DNA from: Aphrophora alni
Taxonomy: Eukaryota > Arthropoda > Insecta > Hemiptera > Aphrophoridae
Assembly: GCA_963513935.1 (NCBI GenBank)
Contig: OY740768.1
Location: forward strand, 33,416,216 to 33,480,215
Direction of reading: 5' to 3'
DNA length: 64,000 nt
Of the stretch, positions 13,548-33,008 are shown in pieces. The position numbers were made by a program, and so were the translations under genes. Every line of letters starts with the position of its first letter. Position 1 is the stretch's first letter. The notes under the pieces are model-generated. The model did not search any database and was not told where the DNA came from. It worked only from the letters and a program-made list of their open reading frames with translations.

Positions 13548-14653
13548 CAGGGTGAATTGTAAGTATGGAAACAGCTTTATACTGTATAACTGAGAGGTAC
13601 TTGAAGGCAGAAACAAATGCGGATCTATATAGTTTAAAAAAATGTGCTTTTTTGTGGATTTGAAATTTTTGTCCACCATCTCGGATACGCCATATTTACA
13701 CAAAGTTTATTTTTTTAAATAGTAAAATGGACTATTTCTATATACATGATTTGCATGTACAATTTGACAAGGAAAACGACGTTGAACGATAAATGCCTTC
13801 GTTTTTAAGTTCTAAGCATTCAAATTTGGAATGACGTAAAATCGCGTTACCAATAAAAAAAGGGGGTAAAATGCGCGGTCGAAACTTTTATTATTATTTC
13901 TCCTGGAGAATACACCACTACGCACTTTAAACAGTTCTAACAAAGTAATAATAAACAACTAAGAGTTAACAACACAACTACAAATGAATGTCAACTGTTA
14001 TTATTCACTTTAAATATTACAAAATTTAATTTTAAAATGTAAAGAAATGTTTTCGACCATGCGTTACTAACATAATAAATTTTAAAACCATACCGTTCTA
14101 CAATAAATGATCAAAGTACTCCCCCTCTACAGATTGGCAATGCGCTAACCTCAAGTAATATCCATTTATGAAAGTAGGCATAGTTTAAATCAGCTATTAG
14201 TTTGCATTACTTTACAACAATGTAGCTTATTAACTACTCGTTTTTCCTGTAAAATTAAGTTGTTCAAAATTGTTTTTATTTCGTTATTGGATATATTCTG
14301 CAGGAAAAACACAATAGAAAAATTTCGAAAGTGCATTTTACCATGTTTTATTACTAACGCCATTTTTCCGTCCTTGCAACTATAATTTAAAAACGAAGAC
14401 GTTTATCGACAACTTCTTTCACCTTCGTTTTTCTTGTCAAATTTTACATGAAAATAATGTATTTTATTATTTTACTCTCCTATTTTAAAAATAAAATTGA
14501 ATCCAATATGGTGGATCCAAGATGACAGTCAAAAATTTCAAACCTACAAAAAAGTATAATTTGTTAAACTATATAAATCCGCATTTGTTTCTGCCTTCAA
14601 GTACCTCTCAGTTACGCAGAATAAAGCCGATTCGATACTTACAAATATCCCTT
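13548..14653. mobile_element. Foldback element with TIRs of about 300 bases
   Basis: The left arm contains GAGAGGTACTTGAAGGCAG and AAACAAATGCGGAT; the same words occur inverted near 14585-14610. Further inside, TTTGACAAGGAAAACG (left) pairs with TTTGACAAGAAAAACG (right), and both arms share CTTCGTTTTTAA and GGTAAAATGC. The outer ends are CAGGGTGAATTGTAAGTATG and the inverse AGGGATATTTGTAAGTATC. No coding frame is present; it is a MITE-like element. Confidence 0.82.
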
Positions 14654-17600
14654 TTATGTTTTATCTCCAATATCATTTATTTCTGATTGTTATATTCAAC
14701 TTTTGTGGAATATTTATAATAATATCATTCATATAATTTTTTTACATAGTTCTTAATAGCAACATTTGTTTTAATGTATTCAGAAACTCTTCATGTGATA
14801 AGTAATTTATGAGCAAAATAATGAGGAAATTAAAAACTCTACCTGTTTGAATACAAAATAGATATTCTAAGATACAGAATTCATAAAAATCGGTACAAAC
14901 GAAAACGTCACTCGACTCATTCCTACTAATTAGGCTGTAAAGGTTGTCCTTAAGGAGTCCGGATGTTCATAGATATGTTTATTCAAAGTATTAAACGTCA
15001 CCTACAATCTTGGAATAGTAAAAACTCGAGGAACTAAACACAAACGTGATCAACAAAATATACAACAAATTTGTTAAGAGCTGTTGAATAAATAAACAAA
15101 GAAAATAAATATAGATTAAGTGTAAGAAACTTATTTTAATAAATATTGAGCTTGACTCGATATTAGCCAGTGACACATGACGATGGAGACTTTTTCGTAG
15201 TCATAGACATGCGTTTGACTAAGTAATCGTAATTTTTGTGAGACTTGTGTTCGAGTTTTAGTCTATCTAAACTTTTTTTGAAGTACCATTTGAATGCGAA
15301 AAAGAAAAGTGAAAGATTAATTTTATTAAGACGTCCAGAAGAATTTAAAACAAAATTCATTTTTCTTTAAGTTTTATTTAAGAATATTCCCTTAGGGCTT
15401 GAGAGCAGATATTAGCTAACCATTAGCTGCACCATTATATTAAAAAAAAAAAATCATAATATTAAAGTAAAATAATTTTAATGATTAAAACAATTAAAAA
15501 ATGAATAACATAATCGAAATTTGTATTGTTACACAAATGTTCTTTGCCAGTGTTCAATTTTCCAAAAGCAGGTGATCCCAAGGTAGACGGTGTTTTAAAT
15601 TTATTTTCTCAGATTCCTGGACCAGTGAAAACTGTATAAAATCGTTAAACATCGTTAAACAGGCTCTAAATGCGTGAGTCACAAAATTAAAATTTTGAAT
15701 TAAAGTGGAGTACTCCTTTTATTATTACAAGTTGTAATAATTTATAAAACTTTAAAACTGCTAAGAAAATATTTTGAATAATTACCTGAAAAAATCCCTT
15801 TTCTATTATTAAGAGTTGCCGGAAAGAAATATTATTTAAAGAAAAATAATTAATAATTTTACTTCAGACAAGCTTTGAGAATGCAAGATAAAACAGATTC
15901 AAACATATTTTAAAAGATTACTGATAATATTTTTTTAAATAATAACTAGATTCTTTTAAGTTAATTTAGAAACTGAATTCTGAGTACAGTGAGTAAACAT
16001 TATTGGTGCTTTACGTGGAATGGACCATTTGGCGTAACGAGGCATCGCAAGAAAGACGCCAAAAGTTATTTTAGGCACTATTTTCATTTCATTATAATTG
16101 AAACGTCAGCGAGTATGTTTTACGATATTTTAGCATTTAGCTTAAATAAAACTTTTTTACATTATATAATTTTACTTTACATTTTAGACGCGCATATTAA
16201 TTTTTATCTAAGACATTTTGTATTGACAGCTTACTTGTATTTCTCTTTCGGAACAGCTAAAAGGCCCAACTCAACTGCATGAAGCCTTTAACTAAATGTA
16301 GAAAGTTGGACTTGAGCTAACTTGCGATAACGTCAAAATTCAGAACAGATTACCAAAGTTTATTCAATTTTATTATGAATTGTTTTTAAAATAAATGCAA
16401 CAAGATTGAGGTGCACAAGTCATGTGATTAGAATAGGTGCACTTTTAAAGTTTTTATAGGAAAACCAGCGAAAAACTACCACTAGGAAGACTTAAGCGAA
16501 TATGAGAGGATAATTTTAAGATGAATCTGGTGGAGGTGGTGAAATGGATACAAGAATTGGAGTTGTACAAGATTGTCACCAACTGAGAACTCGGCATTAA
16601 AACTTCGGATTCTATAGACCATGAAATAACTAATTAATAACTTTTATATGAAAAGAAGAGACAGTTATTTATCAAAAACTAGAACTAGAGGTGTGAACGT
16701 CCCTCTTACATTCACTACTTGATACAATTAGTTCGTTCTTTATACATATTCAATTCCATTTAAAATAAATTTTATTTAATGCATGCACTCATGACAACTA
16801 CTTCATATATTGTTGTATTAAAATATGTTAATGAAAACATAACTATACTTTACTATGTGGTTTAAAAACATTCTGTTATTATTTTGTAACAAATACATAT
16901 TCTATGTACTTTAAAGTAGACTTATTATCATACATTTCAATTTCGGTCGATCGGTCGTATTCCATTACCATAAATTGTTACCGCTAATAAGAGAAAGCTT
17001 TTACCAATACGTCGTAATATAATTTCTCTAATGTTATATTTAATGTCAGTGTTTTAGTGTTTCGCAGAATTTAGTTTACTTAATGGGAATGTTTGACGGT
17101 TTGAAGCAAGGTAATGGGTTTATGAAACAAACAAATAAGTTACAATATTTGGCTCTGTAATGACACAGCAGTGATGAGTTTTTAGATTCATTATATCCTT
17201 TATCGAGTCTAGTTAAAAGGTAACTTCTGTTGTTGGAAGCAACTCTTAGAATGGTTCCGAATTATAACTATTGAGACTGGATTCAGAACTGTATCATCCA
17301 ATTAATCAAATTTGATATGTGGGAATATTTTGGTTATATCTCGGATTTTGTTTTGTTTTTACCTGTCGTCGGGCAAAAACACATAATTTCGATTTTCTCA
17401 AAATTTGCTTTAACGAAATTAGTCTAAACTCAAGTTTATAAAGACCCAAACGAAATATTGAGTGTTATCTCTCCAAAAATATCAGTTCATGAGTATGGCT
17501 AAAAAAAAAATATCAAAATAAACAAAAATCAACCATCGGACCTGTATAAAATGTGTATTTTTTCAAAATTGGTTTTGTCGATTATGGTCTAATTTTAGTA

Positions 17601-20286
17601 CAATATAAATATTCATGACTCAAAATCGTATGTAAAATCGCAAGAAGAAAACATTATGGTTCTCCAATAATTGGAAAAAAGAAAACGAAAAATGAATCAA
17701 ATGTTATTTACGCCTTGCACGCATTTATGACGAGCAAAACAAGATTAATTACTTAAAACAAAAATATGCATGGTGATTGAAAGAAGTGTGACTGCTGATT
17801 TATTCGATAAGCGCAAATGTTACAAAAAAACTTTAAAAGGTAACTCCTACTTGTTTTGTATCATAAAACGTGAACTCTAAATTTTCTTATTAGAATTTGT
17901 ATGGCAAGTTTGGATGAAAAGTCATTATTTTAAGGCTTTTTTTTATTTTTGGGTGTTATTTGAAATCTCCAACCGTTTAGGAGGTACAGGCACTTTAATG
18001 TTTCAAAAATTTGAAAATTCAAGCTATTTCAAAGGATATTTTTCAAAGTCAAATTGAGGTGAAATTATTTAAACTACAGCTGTGGTAAAAGGTGTATTTT
18101 TATTTGTTTTGTAGGCTGAGGAATAGCAGAGTTATAGATAGAAAAAAAATCTGATATTTGTCTAGAACATCCACTGGCTTAAAACATCTCTTTATTATTA
18201 CTAAATGTATTACACCTTGTGAATTAAGGACTAATTGTATTATTAAACACTGGTCCTTGTTTCATTTGATCAGCACATGTGGTCTAGCACATTTGTTTCA
18301 GCTATAATATTTTATTTCACATGGTCTAATACACTCAGTAATTATTACAAACTGGTGTAAGCTTGTATGTGTTCTACGCAATTGCCAGAAAAGTTTAATA
18401 AAAGGAAGTGAGTAAAATCATCTTTTCAAAATGGTCAACATAATTTTTCAAAACTCCTTTACATTTTAAAATTCACATAAAATTTGTTTAGGAAATAGAA
18501 AGTAGGAAAATAACTATACCTGATATTTAGAAAGTGTATTGCAACATTATTTTTATCTAGAAAATTAATAATTTGTCAAAAATCTCGCCATTTTTTAGTC
18601 CTGGAACGTGAAGTAAGGAAAATGGACCTCTGTTAACGCCCTAAATCTTGTATTTACACAACTTTGAGTGCTTATATTATCCTAAATGGTTAAAGAAAGT
18701 GAAATATTTCCAAGAATAAAAAAGTATTAAAAATAAATAAAAAAATATTTAAAATCGCCTTAAAAATATGAGTTCCTATAACAAAATTTAGAGCTGACCG
18801 CCCTATTGGAGAAATAATGGATTATGTAAAAAAATTGGCAATACTTCTAGTTTTAACTCAAAAAATCATGGGGGTACTTTTTCAAGGTTTTGTAACTTTT
18901 GTAGTTGTCCAATAAAACAGCGATCATTCTATGTTTCATTTTCGCTTTTTTCTTGCCATCTATCTGACATTTTTTTACGTCGAATAGTTCACCTTGGTTT
19001 GTATTTGGGTTTGAAATGTATATGCAATGTTATATAACATTAATTTTTTAAATTCAAAATGTATTATTAATGGGCAAACTATAATTATTTTCCAATTTAT
19101 TTATTTGAAAGTACATTATTGAATTTATTCTTTATCAATCATTCCACTGTAAATAATTGGACCGTACGTAAATTCTGATTGTGTCATTATCTGTCTCTGT
19201 ATATACGTGTGGGCGCGCGTTCTCTCTCTTTCACCATGTATAGCCATCTCCTTCATTCAAAAATCGTATATATCATATAGTGTGGACCTCTTCCGTTGCA
19301 ACAAAGCCCATCAGTCCCGAAAAGGAGAATATTATTTTGTACACTTAGCCTATATTTATCAACTCAGAATTATTATATTGTTTATAATTACAAATACCTT
19401 GCAATTATCGAAATCGTCATATTCAGCGTTACACGGCACAAGTACATCCAAAAATACACATATATAAATTACAGCTAAGTAATCATTTCCTAGTGCATTG
19501 ATATTTAGCTGAAAAAACCTTCAGGAAATAATCCCTCAACTCGACCTCCGAATTGCTCACTTGGGAACGTAAGAGAAGTATCACGTATCTTAAAACTTAT
19601 CTTAAGGCTGCCTTTAAATCAATACTTTCAACATTGAAGATGGAGTTTTGAAACGTTAATATCAGTGGAAACTAACTAAATACCTTCTTCGTTTGAAAAT
19701 GAATTGATATTGTTTTCATTTTCTACCTTTTATATAGTAATTATTAATTTTAATGTTAATGAATTTTATGTTCTTAAAATGCACACTATAACCACTGTTT
19801 TTAGCTGATTTCATACATACATATTCTATATGCAAGAACACTTTCCCCTAAAATGTTTTATTATTTGCTCAGGGTAAAAAATAGGCTAATTTCGACCTGT
19901 TTTTTTGACTAATATTCATGATTCATGGCCAAAAGAAACCGAAAAATTATTTTCGACGTGCCATATTATTGAAAAATGGAGATGATTTAAACATTTAAGA
20001 CTTCCATTTAATAAACCAAAAATGCAGGTGAGTCCCCATATGAAGGTTTTTTTCTCTTATTTTAAAATTAAGCTTGTACAATTTTATGCACGTTTTTTTA
20101 CATCGATTCGCAAATGTGATAATAATCTCTGCCATTTTAATTACATAACAATAACTTATGATATCAAATGAAGCTTCTGTAAATTTCTCCTACTATATTT
20201 ATTCTCCAAACGAGTTTTTATCAGTAAAAACTGGATTTCTTTAAAGGAATCTTGTTTTCATACGGATTATAGGTCGTGCGGAACGA
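14654..20286. other. Non-coding AT-rich DNA with dispersed-repeat fragments
   Basis: No gene is seen. About 17276-17660 belongs to the same loose repeat family as 8280-8580. Confidence 0.5.
17276..17660. repeat. Dispersed repeat fragment
   Basis: Words AATCAAATTTGATATGTGG, ATATTTTGGTTATATCT, TTTTCTCAAAAT and AAAATCGCAAG occur in the same order as the related stretch at 8280-8580. ATCAAATTCGATTTGTGG at 37360 is a further relative. Confidence 0.5.
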
Positions 20287-20514
20287 GAAGAAACCTGGCC
20301 ACAATTTTAGTAAGTGGTTGAGACCAGTATTTAAGGGGTGGTATAGTATATATCTTATATATATATAAAACTTATATATAACTTATATATATATAACTTA
20401 TATAAGTATATATCTTATATATAAGATACGGATACGTGACTACTGAGCCTCGTCTACCACCACCCCTTAAAAACCTGTTTCAACCACTTTCTAAAATTGA
20501 GGCCAGGCTTCTTT
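20287..20514. repeat. Hairpin repeat with TATA-rich loop
   Basis: The left arm (CCTGGCC, ATTTTAGTAAGTGGTTGAG, TTTAAGGGGTGGT) pairs with the inverse of the right arm (CCTGGCC, ATTTTAGAAAGTGGTTGAA, TTTAAGGGGTGGT). The loop is made of TATATCTTATATA units, which are themselves palindromic. It is probably a small MITE. Confidence 0.78.
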
Positions 20515-25151
<4,637 letters not shown>

Positions 25152-25270
25152 GAGATTACTCTTCTTTATACTTTTATCAAATTAAATCCTTATTTACAGC
25201 CAAACCAATTTACTTTTAAATTATTCTTTTTTATTTAAATCTTGTTTTCTGTCAATTATTAACGAATCTG

Positions 25271-25311
25271 TATATATATATATATAATATATATATAATA
25301 TATATATATAA
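25271..25311 (+). repeat. (TA)n microsatellite, interrupted
   Basis: TA repeats broken by extra A residues. Confidence 0.9.
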
Positions 25312-25780
25312 TTTGTTGTATTATATTGGCCTCACTTTCTTTGTGTTTAATATACAAGGTGGAAACATATATCAAAGTGTTTGGCAATGGCAAATTCTCA
25401 TTTTTTAATATGTTTATATATATACAGTACATTGTGAGTGAGTATATGTATGTATGTATGTATGTGTGTGTGTGTTTTGAAATGTATATTATATGCAGTT
25501 TTTTAAATATTTAACTTAATAAAAATGTGCAGATCTCGATTCTACACATAAACATATCAACTCAAGCTGCCTACAATAAAACAACAAAGTTATAACCAAA
25601 ATTAAAATTTAGGACAATCAATACTAAATATTAATTTTTAATAGTGATATTTTCAGTTTAACTAATACTTATTAGTAAAATACTAAAAGGATTATAACAT
25701 AAAAAAATACCGTGGTCCCATCATGCTAATTGATTTAATTTTCAGTTAATGTATTCTATAAAAGTACTTCTTACCGATTT

Positions 25781-25980
25781 NNNNNNNNNNNNNNNNNNNN
25801 NNNNNNNNNNNNNNNNNNNNNNNNNNNNNNNNNNNNNNNNNNNNNNNNNNNNNNNNNNNNNNNNNNNNNNNNNNNNNNNNNNNNNNNNNNNNNNNNNNNN
25901 NNNNNNNNNNNNNNNNNNNNNNNNNNNNNNNNNNNNNNNNNNNNNNNNNNNNNNNNNNNNNNNNNNNNNNNNNNNNNNNN
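25781..25980. other. Assembly gap, 200 N
   Basis: Exactly 200 N, a size often used as a placeholder, so the true gap length is unknown. Any frame crossing it is meaningless. Confidence 0.99.
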
Positions 25981-27538
25981 AAACAGAGTTTGAACCTGTC
26001 TGCGATTGCAATCTCAAAGCAATCTCGGAGCAATCTCGAACCAGCTTTTGCTAAGCTAAAAGCAAGTTAAAAAGAGATTTAAACAAACTCATACAGGTTG
26101 TTCGACAAGTCTTTGTAATGAAAAATGATTTTTGATTTAATTACAATAAAAAGGAAAATTATCAGAATTACAAAAAGTCCAAAAAAGATTATAAATAATT
26201 TTTTTTTATAATAATAAAGAATCTAATATATCTCGATCTTTGTTTGAGATAAAGAATTGTAACAACTGCTAGGAAAATTTTAAAGTAAAAGATTCTAATT
26301 AAGAAAAACATTTGACTAGTTAATTCTTTGATTTATAATTTGATTTTGTAAATTGTTTTTAAATGAAAGAAGGTTATTCTATTTTTTTTTACAAGACATT
26401 AGCCTTCAATAAAATTACTGAACAATTAAAAGGAAAATATTCCTAGTTAAATTATTTCTGAACAAAATATATATCAGTAATTAAATCTTAAAATATTAAC
26501 AGGTTTATATTATGTTAAATTTTAATTTAGAATACCTGGAACTTGTTGTAAAATGCTTAGAAGAGTGAGGTGTGCCTGAAGGTCATTGTGCGATGAAAAT
26601 TTACATGTAGAAAACAAAACTCACAAAAGAACTAGTATAATTAAACTGTAACACATTGTGAGAATTTAGAAGAATGAAAACTGTGTGATTACTGCCATGA
26701 TGCCCATTTTCTAATTCGGAGATTTCATGTTCAATGAAAAAAAACTTCTGTCTAATAATGTGATTCAGAAACGACTAACATGCTAAGCGGTTGACGGGTT
26801 CAAGAGTACAACGATCATATGATGGTAGATTATGATATTCCCCGCCAGGTCTCAGCACACGGTGGTGGCCTGACCCGGAGGCGATAATGGAAGTAGAATG
26901 TTGATAAGGCAGATTTTATATTTAAAGTCTGAAGGACGTTACAACAGTTGGTATGCCATCCCCTACTCATTGTGACCAGCTATGTGAGCGCGCGACCTTG
27001 ATTTCTCGTCTGAACATGAAATCTGTATTCTGAGCCGTCGATTTCTTCAACTCGTCATAACTCCCGTTCACTTTGCTCGATCTTCTTTTGATTGACTCAG
27101 TTTGAAGCCCCTTTCTTCCTGGTTCTGTCTAAACTTTATTTGAACCCGTGCTACATTTCTTTCTTGCGTTATGAAGACTTGAAGATTTCGTAAAATTTCC
27201 AATTATTCTACTTTCCTGAATTTTAGAAAACTTAAAAATATTCTTTTTGATTACTTATCCTCCTATTCCAAAAGTCTCAAAACTGCTCCCCTCATCTTCC
27301 TGGCTTCTCTGGTTCTCAAGTTATGGCTCTTTCTTCATATTCGGTTTTTATTATCCTTGTTATTATATTAGTTTTAATTAATTTTTCATTTGGGTTAATG
27401 ATTATTATTTATTGGTCTTATGATCATATAACTCTATTATTAGTTTTTTATTTAATTTAGATTTACAAAAGTTTTTTGTCTTACCCCTCTTTCTTTGAAC
27501 TATATCTTTTAAATATTTATTTTACAAGTTAATTTTAT
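25981..27538. other. Non-coding DNA with a GC-richer repeat-like patch
   Basis: No gene is seen. About 26790-27180 is less AT-rich (for example CCCCGCCAGGTCTCAGC) and probably derives from an unidentified transposon. Confidence 0.4.
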
Positions 27539-27848
27539 TATTATTTATTATTCTATTTTAATTACTCTACAAGATGGCATTTTTTTTATATTTGATTTCG
27601 AATTTCGAAATTTTAACATGTATTCTTAAGGGATGTTTTCATGTTGAGACCGGAAAGCTTGATTATACCTGTCTGGACAATCTGATCTCGTCTTAGAATT
27701 GCCTAGTTACATTAACTTTCCCTATACTTAATCAAATTATTAATCTTACTTCTACTATTTTCGGTTTATATTATTGAAATTTTAGAATTTTGAAGTTTTC
27801 AACATTCTTCCTTCAGATCGGTTAATTGAATCGTCGCAAATTCCCCTC
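27539..27848 (+). repeat. Direct repeat, copy 1 (partner at 29548-29853)
   Basis: Shared ordered words include CTCTACAAGATGGCAT, TTTCGAA, CGAAATTTTAACAT, TTCATGTTGAGACCGGAA, a TTTTAGAATTTTG-like stretch and TTGAATCGTCGCAAA. The copies are about 2.0 kb apart. Confidence 0.78.
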
Positions 27849-29547
27849 TCAAAAAACTAAATTTATGATTTTAAAAGTTATTCTAATTTTTAAAATTTTA
27901 AGTTTCTTGAAATCTTTCTGTATCTTGTCTTATCTTTATATTAAAATTATTCTTTCTTATTTTTAGACATTATATTTAAATTTATATAACATGCGATTTA
28001 TCTAATTTCTATAAACAACCTTATTACTAAACATGACATGTGAATTGATCTGTGACATTTACATATTAAACATTTTAACAAACAAGACATAATAACAAAT
28101 GAAAATAATTCTTATTCAATACAAAATACATACAATTTTCTCATGGTTTATATAGTTCGTTCCGTTCTTCTTTTATCTGAAACATTCTACATGACATGAG
28201 TGTACTTGATTATATTCTCATATTAACACTTTGACTTTCTTTTACACATTTTATTAACACAGATTTTGACACAATTTTAATCACTTATGGTACAACGATA
28301 GGTTATATAAACCAAGACATCCTTACTTTTAAATTAACTTATGCTTTGTTGGATCACCTTATTTAAAGTAAGCAGTTTGGTGTTGTATTGACAAACTAAC
28401 ATCCCGTTACCTTCCTGTCCGAAGATTTCAATTAAAGCGGAAGGGACAATCTCTATCTCACTTTAATTTTACATAATTGGACGGTGTTACGGATGTTTAT
28501 CTTTAAATCTTGACCTAGTGTTCGGTCAATGTCCTAATTTCCTCACCCTTCTCAATCAGCTGTTTCCTTTTACCGTTGTACTACTATCATATGTTTTATT
28601 CTAATTTAGGAATTTATTCTTACTGGACTGACTACATATTATTGACATTTATTATTTATTATGAAATTTATTTTTTACACTTAGTTATTCTACTTTCTAT
28701 TAATATTAATTTACATATTTACAATATGATAATTTTTTAACTATACTTTAGGACGTTGTTTAATTATTACGTTACAACCTAACTCTACCGTTCCTTTTAA
28801 CTTAAATTTATTTTTTCCATTTCTCCTTAGCCTCAAAGTTAATTTCTTTTAACATTTTTGTTTATTTATTTTGCCTTTGGCCTTAACTTTAGTTTTAAGT
28901 TTTATTTCTAATTTATTAGGGTTAGGTGTTGATTTGCTTTTTTCTCCTTTTTTGGAATTAGGCTCAATTCGTGCTTAGGTATTGTTACAACGATACTCTC
29001 CTTTTTCGCGTGGTCTCCCATTGATGTCCGGTGCCTAAGTATGCTTTCCTTATTTACTTTGTTTTCGACGATGTGATTTGGCTCTTCTACCTATAACTCA
29101 CATCTCTGAAGCTTTTTTGTACCTAGTACCTTTTCACTCTCACCCGCTTCGCTTCTCTTCCTGCTCATTCTCGGAATGGTTTCTTTCCCTTCTACCTTCT
29201 TTTGGCTTCCCGGGTTTTGTTTTGTTTTTCCCTTTAGTAAATTCTTCCTTCCCCTCTCTAAGCTTCCTACCTCCTTTTCACCTCCTGGATTGTCTCGTTC
29301 GGTATTGTCAATTTCGGTTTTTTTCTCCCCTCTTGTCACTTTCGGTTTGGTCTCGTTTGGTTCCCTTTGGTTTTAATACCAAATTACTACGAATTTTGGT
29401 TTCGAGTCTTATTTATTATTAGTTTATCATAGGGTTATGTACTGTTATTATTAGATTTTTGGTTTTATTGATTTTAGGAGAGTTTTGCGTTTTATTACGT
29501 TTTATTTTAGCTATAACTTTTTTATTATTAATCTGACAACTTTATTT
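27849..29547. other. Interior between the 2-kb-spaced direct repeats, pyrimidine-rich
   Basis: No gene or transposon protein is recognised. About 28980-29350 on + is strongly C/T-rich, which makes the open frames there compositional artefacts. It may be the worn body of a retroelement flanked by the repeats. Confidence 0.35.
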
Positions 29548-31617
<2,070 letters not shown>

Positions 31618-31732
31618 GTTAAACTTTGGGAAAATTTTGATGAAGAGGATAGTCCGTTTGCAACAGATAGAGACGGAGGCATTCTTATAAAATGTTTGGT
31701 CACCACTAGGAAATGGTTTTTCGCATTAACAA
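31618..31732 (+). CDS. DUF167 (UPF0235/C15orf40-like) domain, first visible exon
   Basis: Seen: acceptor TTTTTTGAAG, 38 codons plus one base, donor GTACGT. It reads VKLWENFDEEDSPFATDRDG and continues GILIKCLVTTRKWFFALT. Known: DUF167 (YggU-like) proteins are small alpha/beta proteins of poorly known function, whose first strand follows the pattern DxxGxIxIKxxxKPxAKxNAIT. Here the strand and spacing fit, but the KPGAK part is TTRKW. The exon joins 32142-32260 in the correct phase. No start codon exon was found upstream. Confidence 0.5.
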
Positions 31733-32141
31733 GTACGTCTTAAATATAATGACTATTACTTGATAAATAAAATATTTAATACCAGTTTGTTTAAAATTTG
31801 TTAATTATTTTGTTAGAATACTCGTATAAAACGTTTCAATAACTTTTGTTTTAATTTTTTTCTAACACCACTGAGAGTCCATTCAATACTAAGGGTATAT
31901 TTTCAATACAATTTTTCAGATTTGCAAATTCAAAATTTGCTTCTCTTAAAATTCAACAAAGCAATTGTAAAGCTAATTTTCACCAACTCATTTCCCATAT
32001 TTGGGTTAGATTAACAGGATTTTATCATTAGTTTTGATTTAACTCAAGTGAAATTTAAATGCACAAATGGTCTCACCAATAATTCATATATTAGAAATAT
32101 AGACCTGTCATGCTTTTTTATAATATAATTTTTATTTACAG

Positions 32142-32260
32142 AGTTACCCGATGGAGACATTGTTATAGGGATACCATATAAAACATCTATAAATGAAGTA
32201 ATAATTGCATATATTGGTAAAATTTTGGGAATTCCTTCCAGTGCTATAAAAATAGTTAAG
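32142..32260 (+). CDS. DUF167-like domain, second visible exon
   Basis: Seen: acceptor TTTACAG, donor GTAAGT, 119 nt; its first two bases complete Lys with the previous exon and it ends in phase 0. It reads LPDGDIVIGIPYKTSINEV and then IIAYIGKILGIPSSAIKIVK. Known family pattern: P-x-E-G-x-A-N-x-E-L-x-x-[FY]-L-[AS]-K-x-L-G-[VI]-x-x-S, then a Lys-Gly. The alignment keeps P, N, E, Y, K, L-G and S with no gap, but the family Gly is replaced. The final short strand (usually with SRxK) is not in this exon. It may follow in an exon I could not locate, or transcription may splice on to 33825, which is phase-compatible. Confidence 0.5.
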
Positions 32261-32724
32261 GTAAGTTTTTACTAATAACGAGTAATGTGTTTTTAAGGTA
32301 TACAATTTTAAAGAAACTTCCAAAAATAATATACTGTGCAAAAACATCGGTCATACATTCTCACGCATATACCATGGTAAAAACATAATACAAAATGGTA
32401 ATTAATTTAACTCTTGATAAAGTGGTATTTGCCGATTTTCTGATCTTTCCTTCTGCCTTTTCTTACCTAAATTTGAAGTACTGTACTTTGAAGACGAAGC
32501 ATCGCACATTCAATGAGGGCTGATGGGATAAACGTTTTATATTTTGCTGTTATTTCCAAATGTTGTAATACTAAGTAAATATCATCAATATTATTATTGT
32601 AAATTAATTAATTAAAAATCACCATCTTCACAAAGATGTAAGATAATTTATTATTATTTTTTAATTACAGTAAGAACTTTTGAAACAACTTTTTATCCTT
32701 TTCTGCACATAATATATACTTAAC

Positions 32725-32727
<3 letters not shown>

Positions 32728-32756
<29 letters not shown>
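32728..32756 (+). repeat. (TA)n tract at proposed left end of the recombinase element
   Basis: A TA run directly precedes TATAACCCCAGAATATGGCG. A similar run sits at 50415-50447 beyond the matching right-hand sequence. Confidence 0.9.
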
Positions 32757-32762
<6 letters not shown>

Positions 32763-32763
32763 A
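32757..32763 (+). promoter_or_regulatory. Candidate TATA box (TATATAA) of the recombinase gene
   Basis: TATATAA closes a TA-rich tract and is followed at once by a GC-richer segment (CCCCAGAATATGGCGG) that runs into the putative UTR exon. The position fits, but TA microsatellites produce such matches by chance. Confidence 0.3.
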
Positions 32764-32775
32764 CCCCAGAATATG

Positions 32776-32889
32776 GCGGTCATTTAGTGTAATATTGTAC
32801 AGACATAGACGGTCTGGCAGACTTAAGCGTACCGATGTTAAAAGGTGACGGTCCGGAGCGTTAACTTCTGTTTCTCAACACAGGGCGGT
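32776..32889 (+). promoter_or_regulatory. Left cluster of GCGGTC-type motifs
   Basis: GCGGTC occurs at 32776-32781, ACGGTC at 32809-32814 and 32848-32853, and GGCGGTT at 32884-32890, all on +. These are candidate binding sites, either promoter elements of the recombinase gene or subterminal repeats. Confidence 0.45.
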
Positions 32890-33008
32890 TATTTCCTGGA
32901 ACGTTTTGTTCTTAAACTTTGTAGATTTACGTTTAGTCTATATGTGTCCGTTGAACAGGTCGTCATCACTCATAGTGTCAATTATTACGGAACAAGTTTC
33001 TGCATTAG
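32790..33008 (+). other. Probable untranslated first exon of the recombinase gene
   Basis: This stretch is visibly less AT-rich than its surroundings and ends in a strong donor, CATTAG followed by GTAAGA. Spliced to the acceptor at 33823-33824, it gives TAG-AAA-ATG, an in-frame stop two codons before the chosen Met, so the exon would be 5' UTR. The 5' limit is a guess, taken as about 30 bases after the TATA-like box at 32757. Transcript data would settle it. Confidence 0.5.

Noticed and set aside
15989..16282. 97-codon frame containing SKHYWCFTWN, reminiscent of a CRESS-DNA virus Rep motif 1
   Set aside because: It lacks an ATG at its start, the further Rep motifs are absent, and the rest is AT-driven hydrophobic sequence.
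25742..26054. Three open frames crossing the N gap
   Set aside because: They are open only because N codons are not stops.
29078..29422. 114-codon Phe/Leu/Ser-rich frame on +
   Set aside because: It arises from a pyrimidine-rich stretch, with no family resemblance or splice context.
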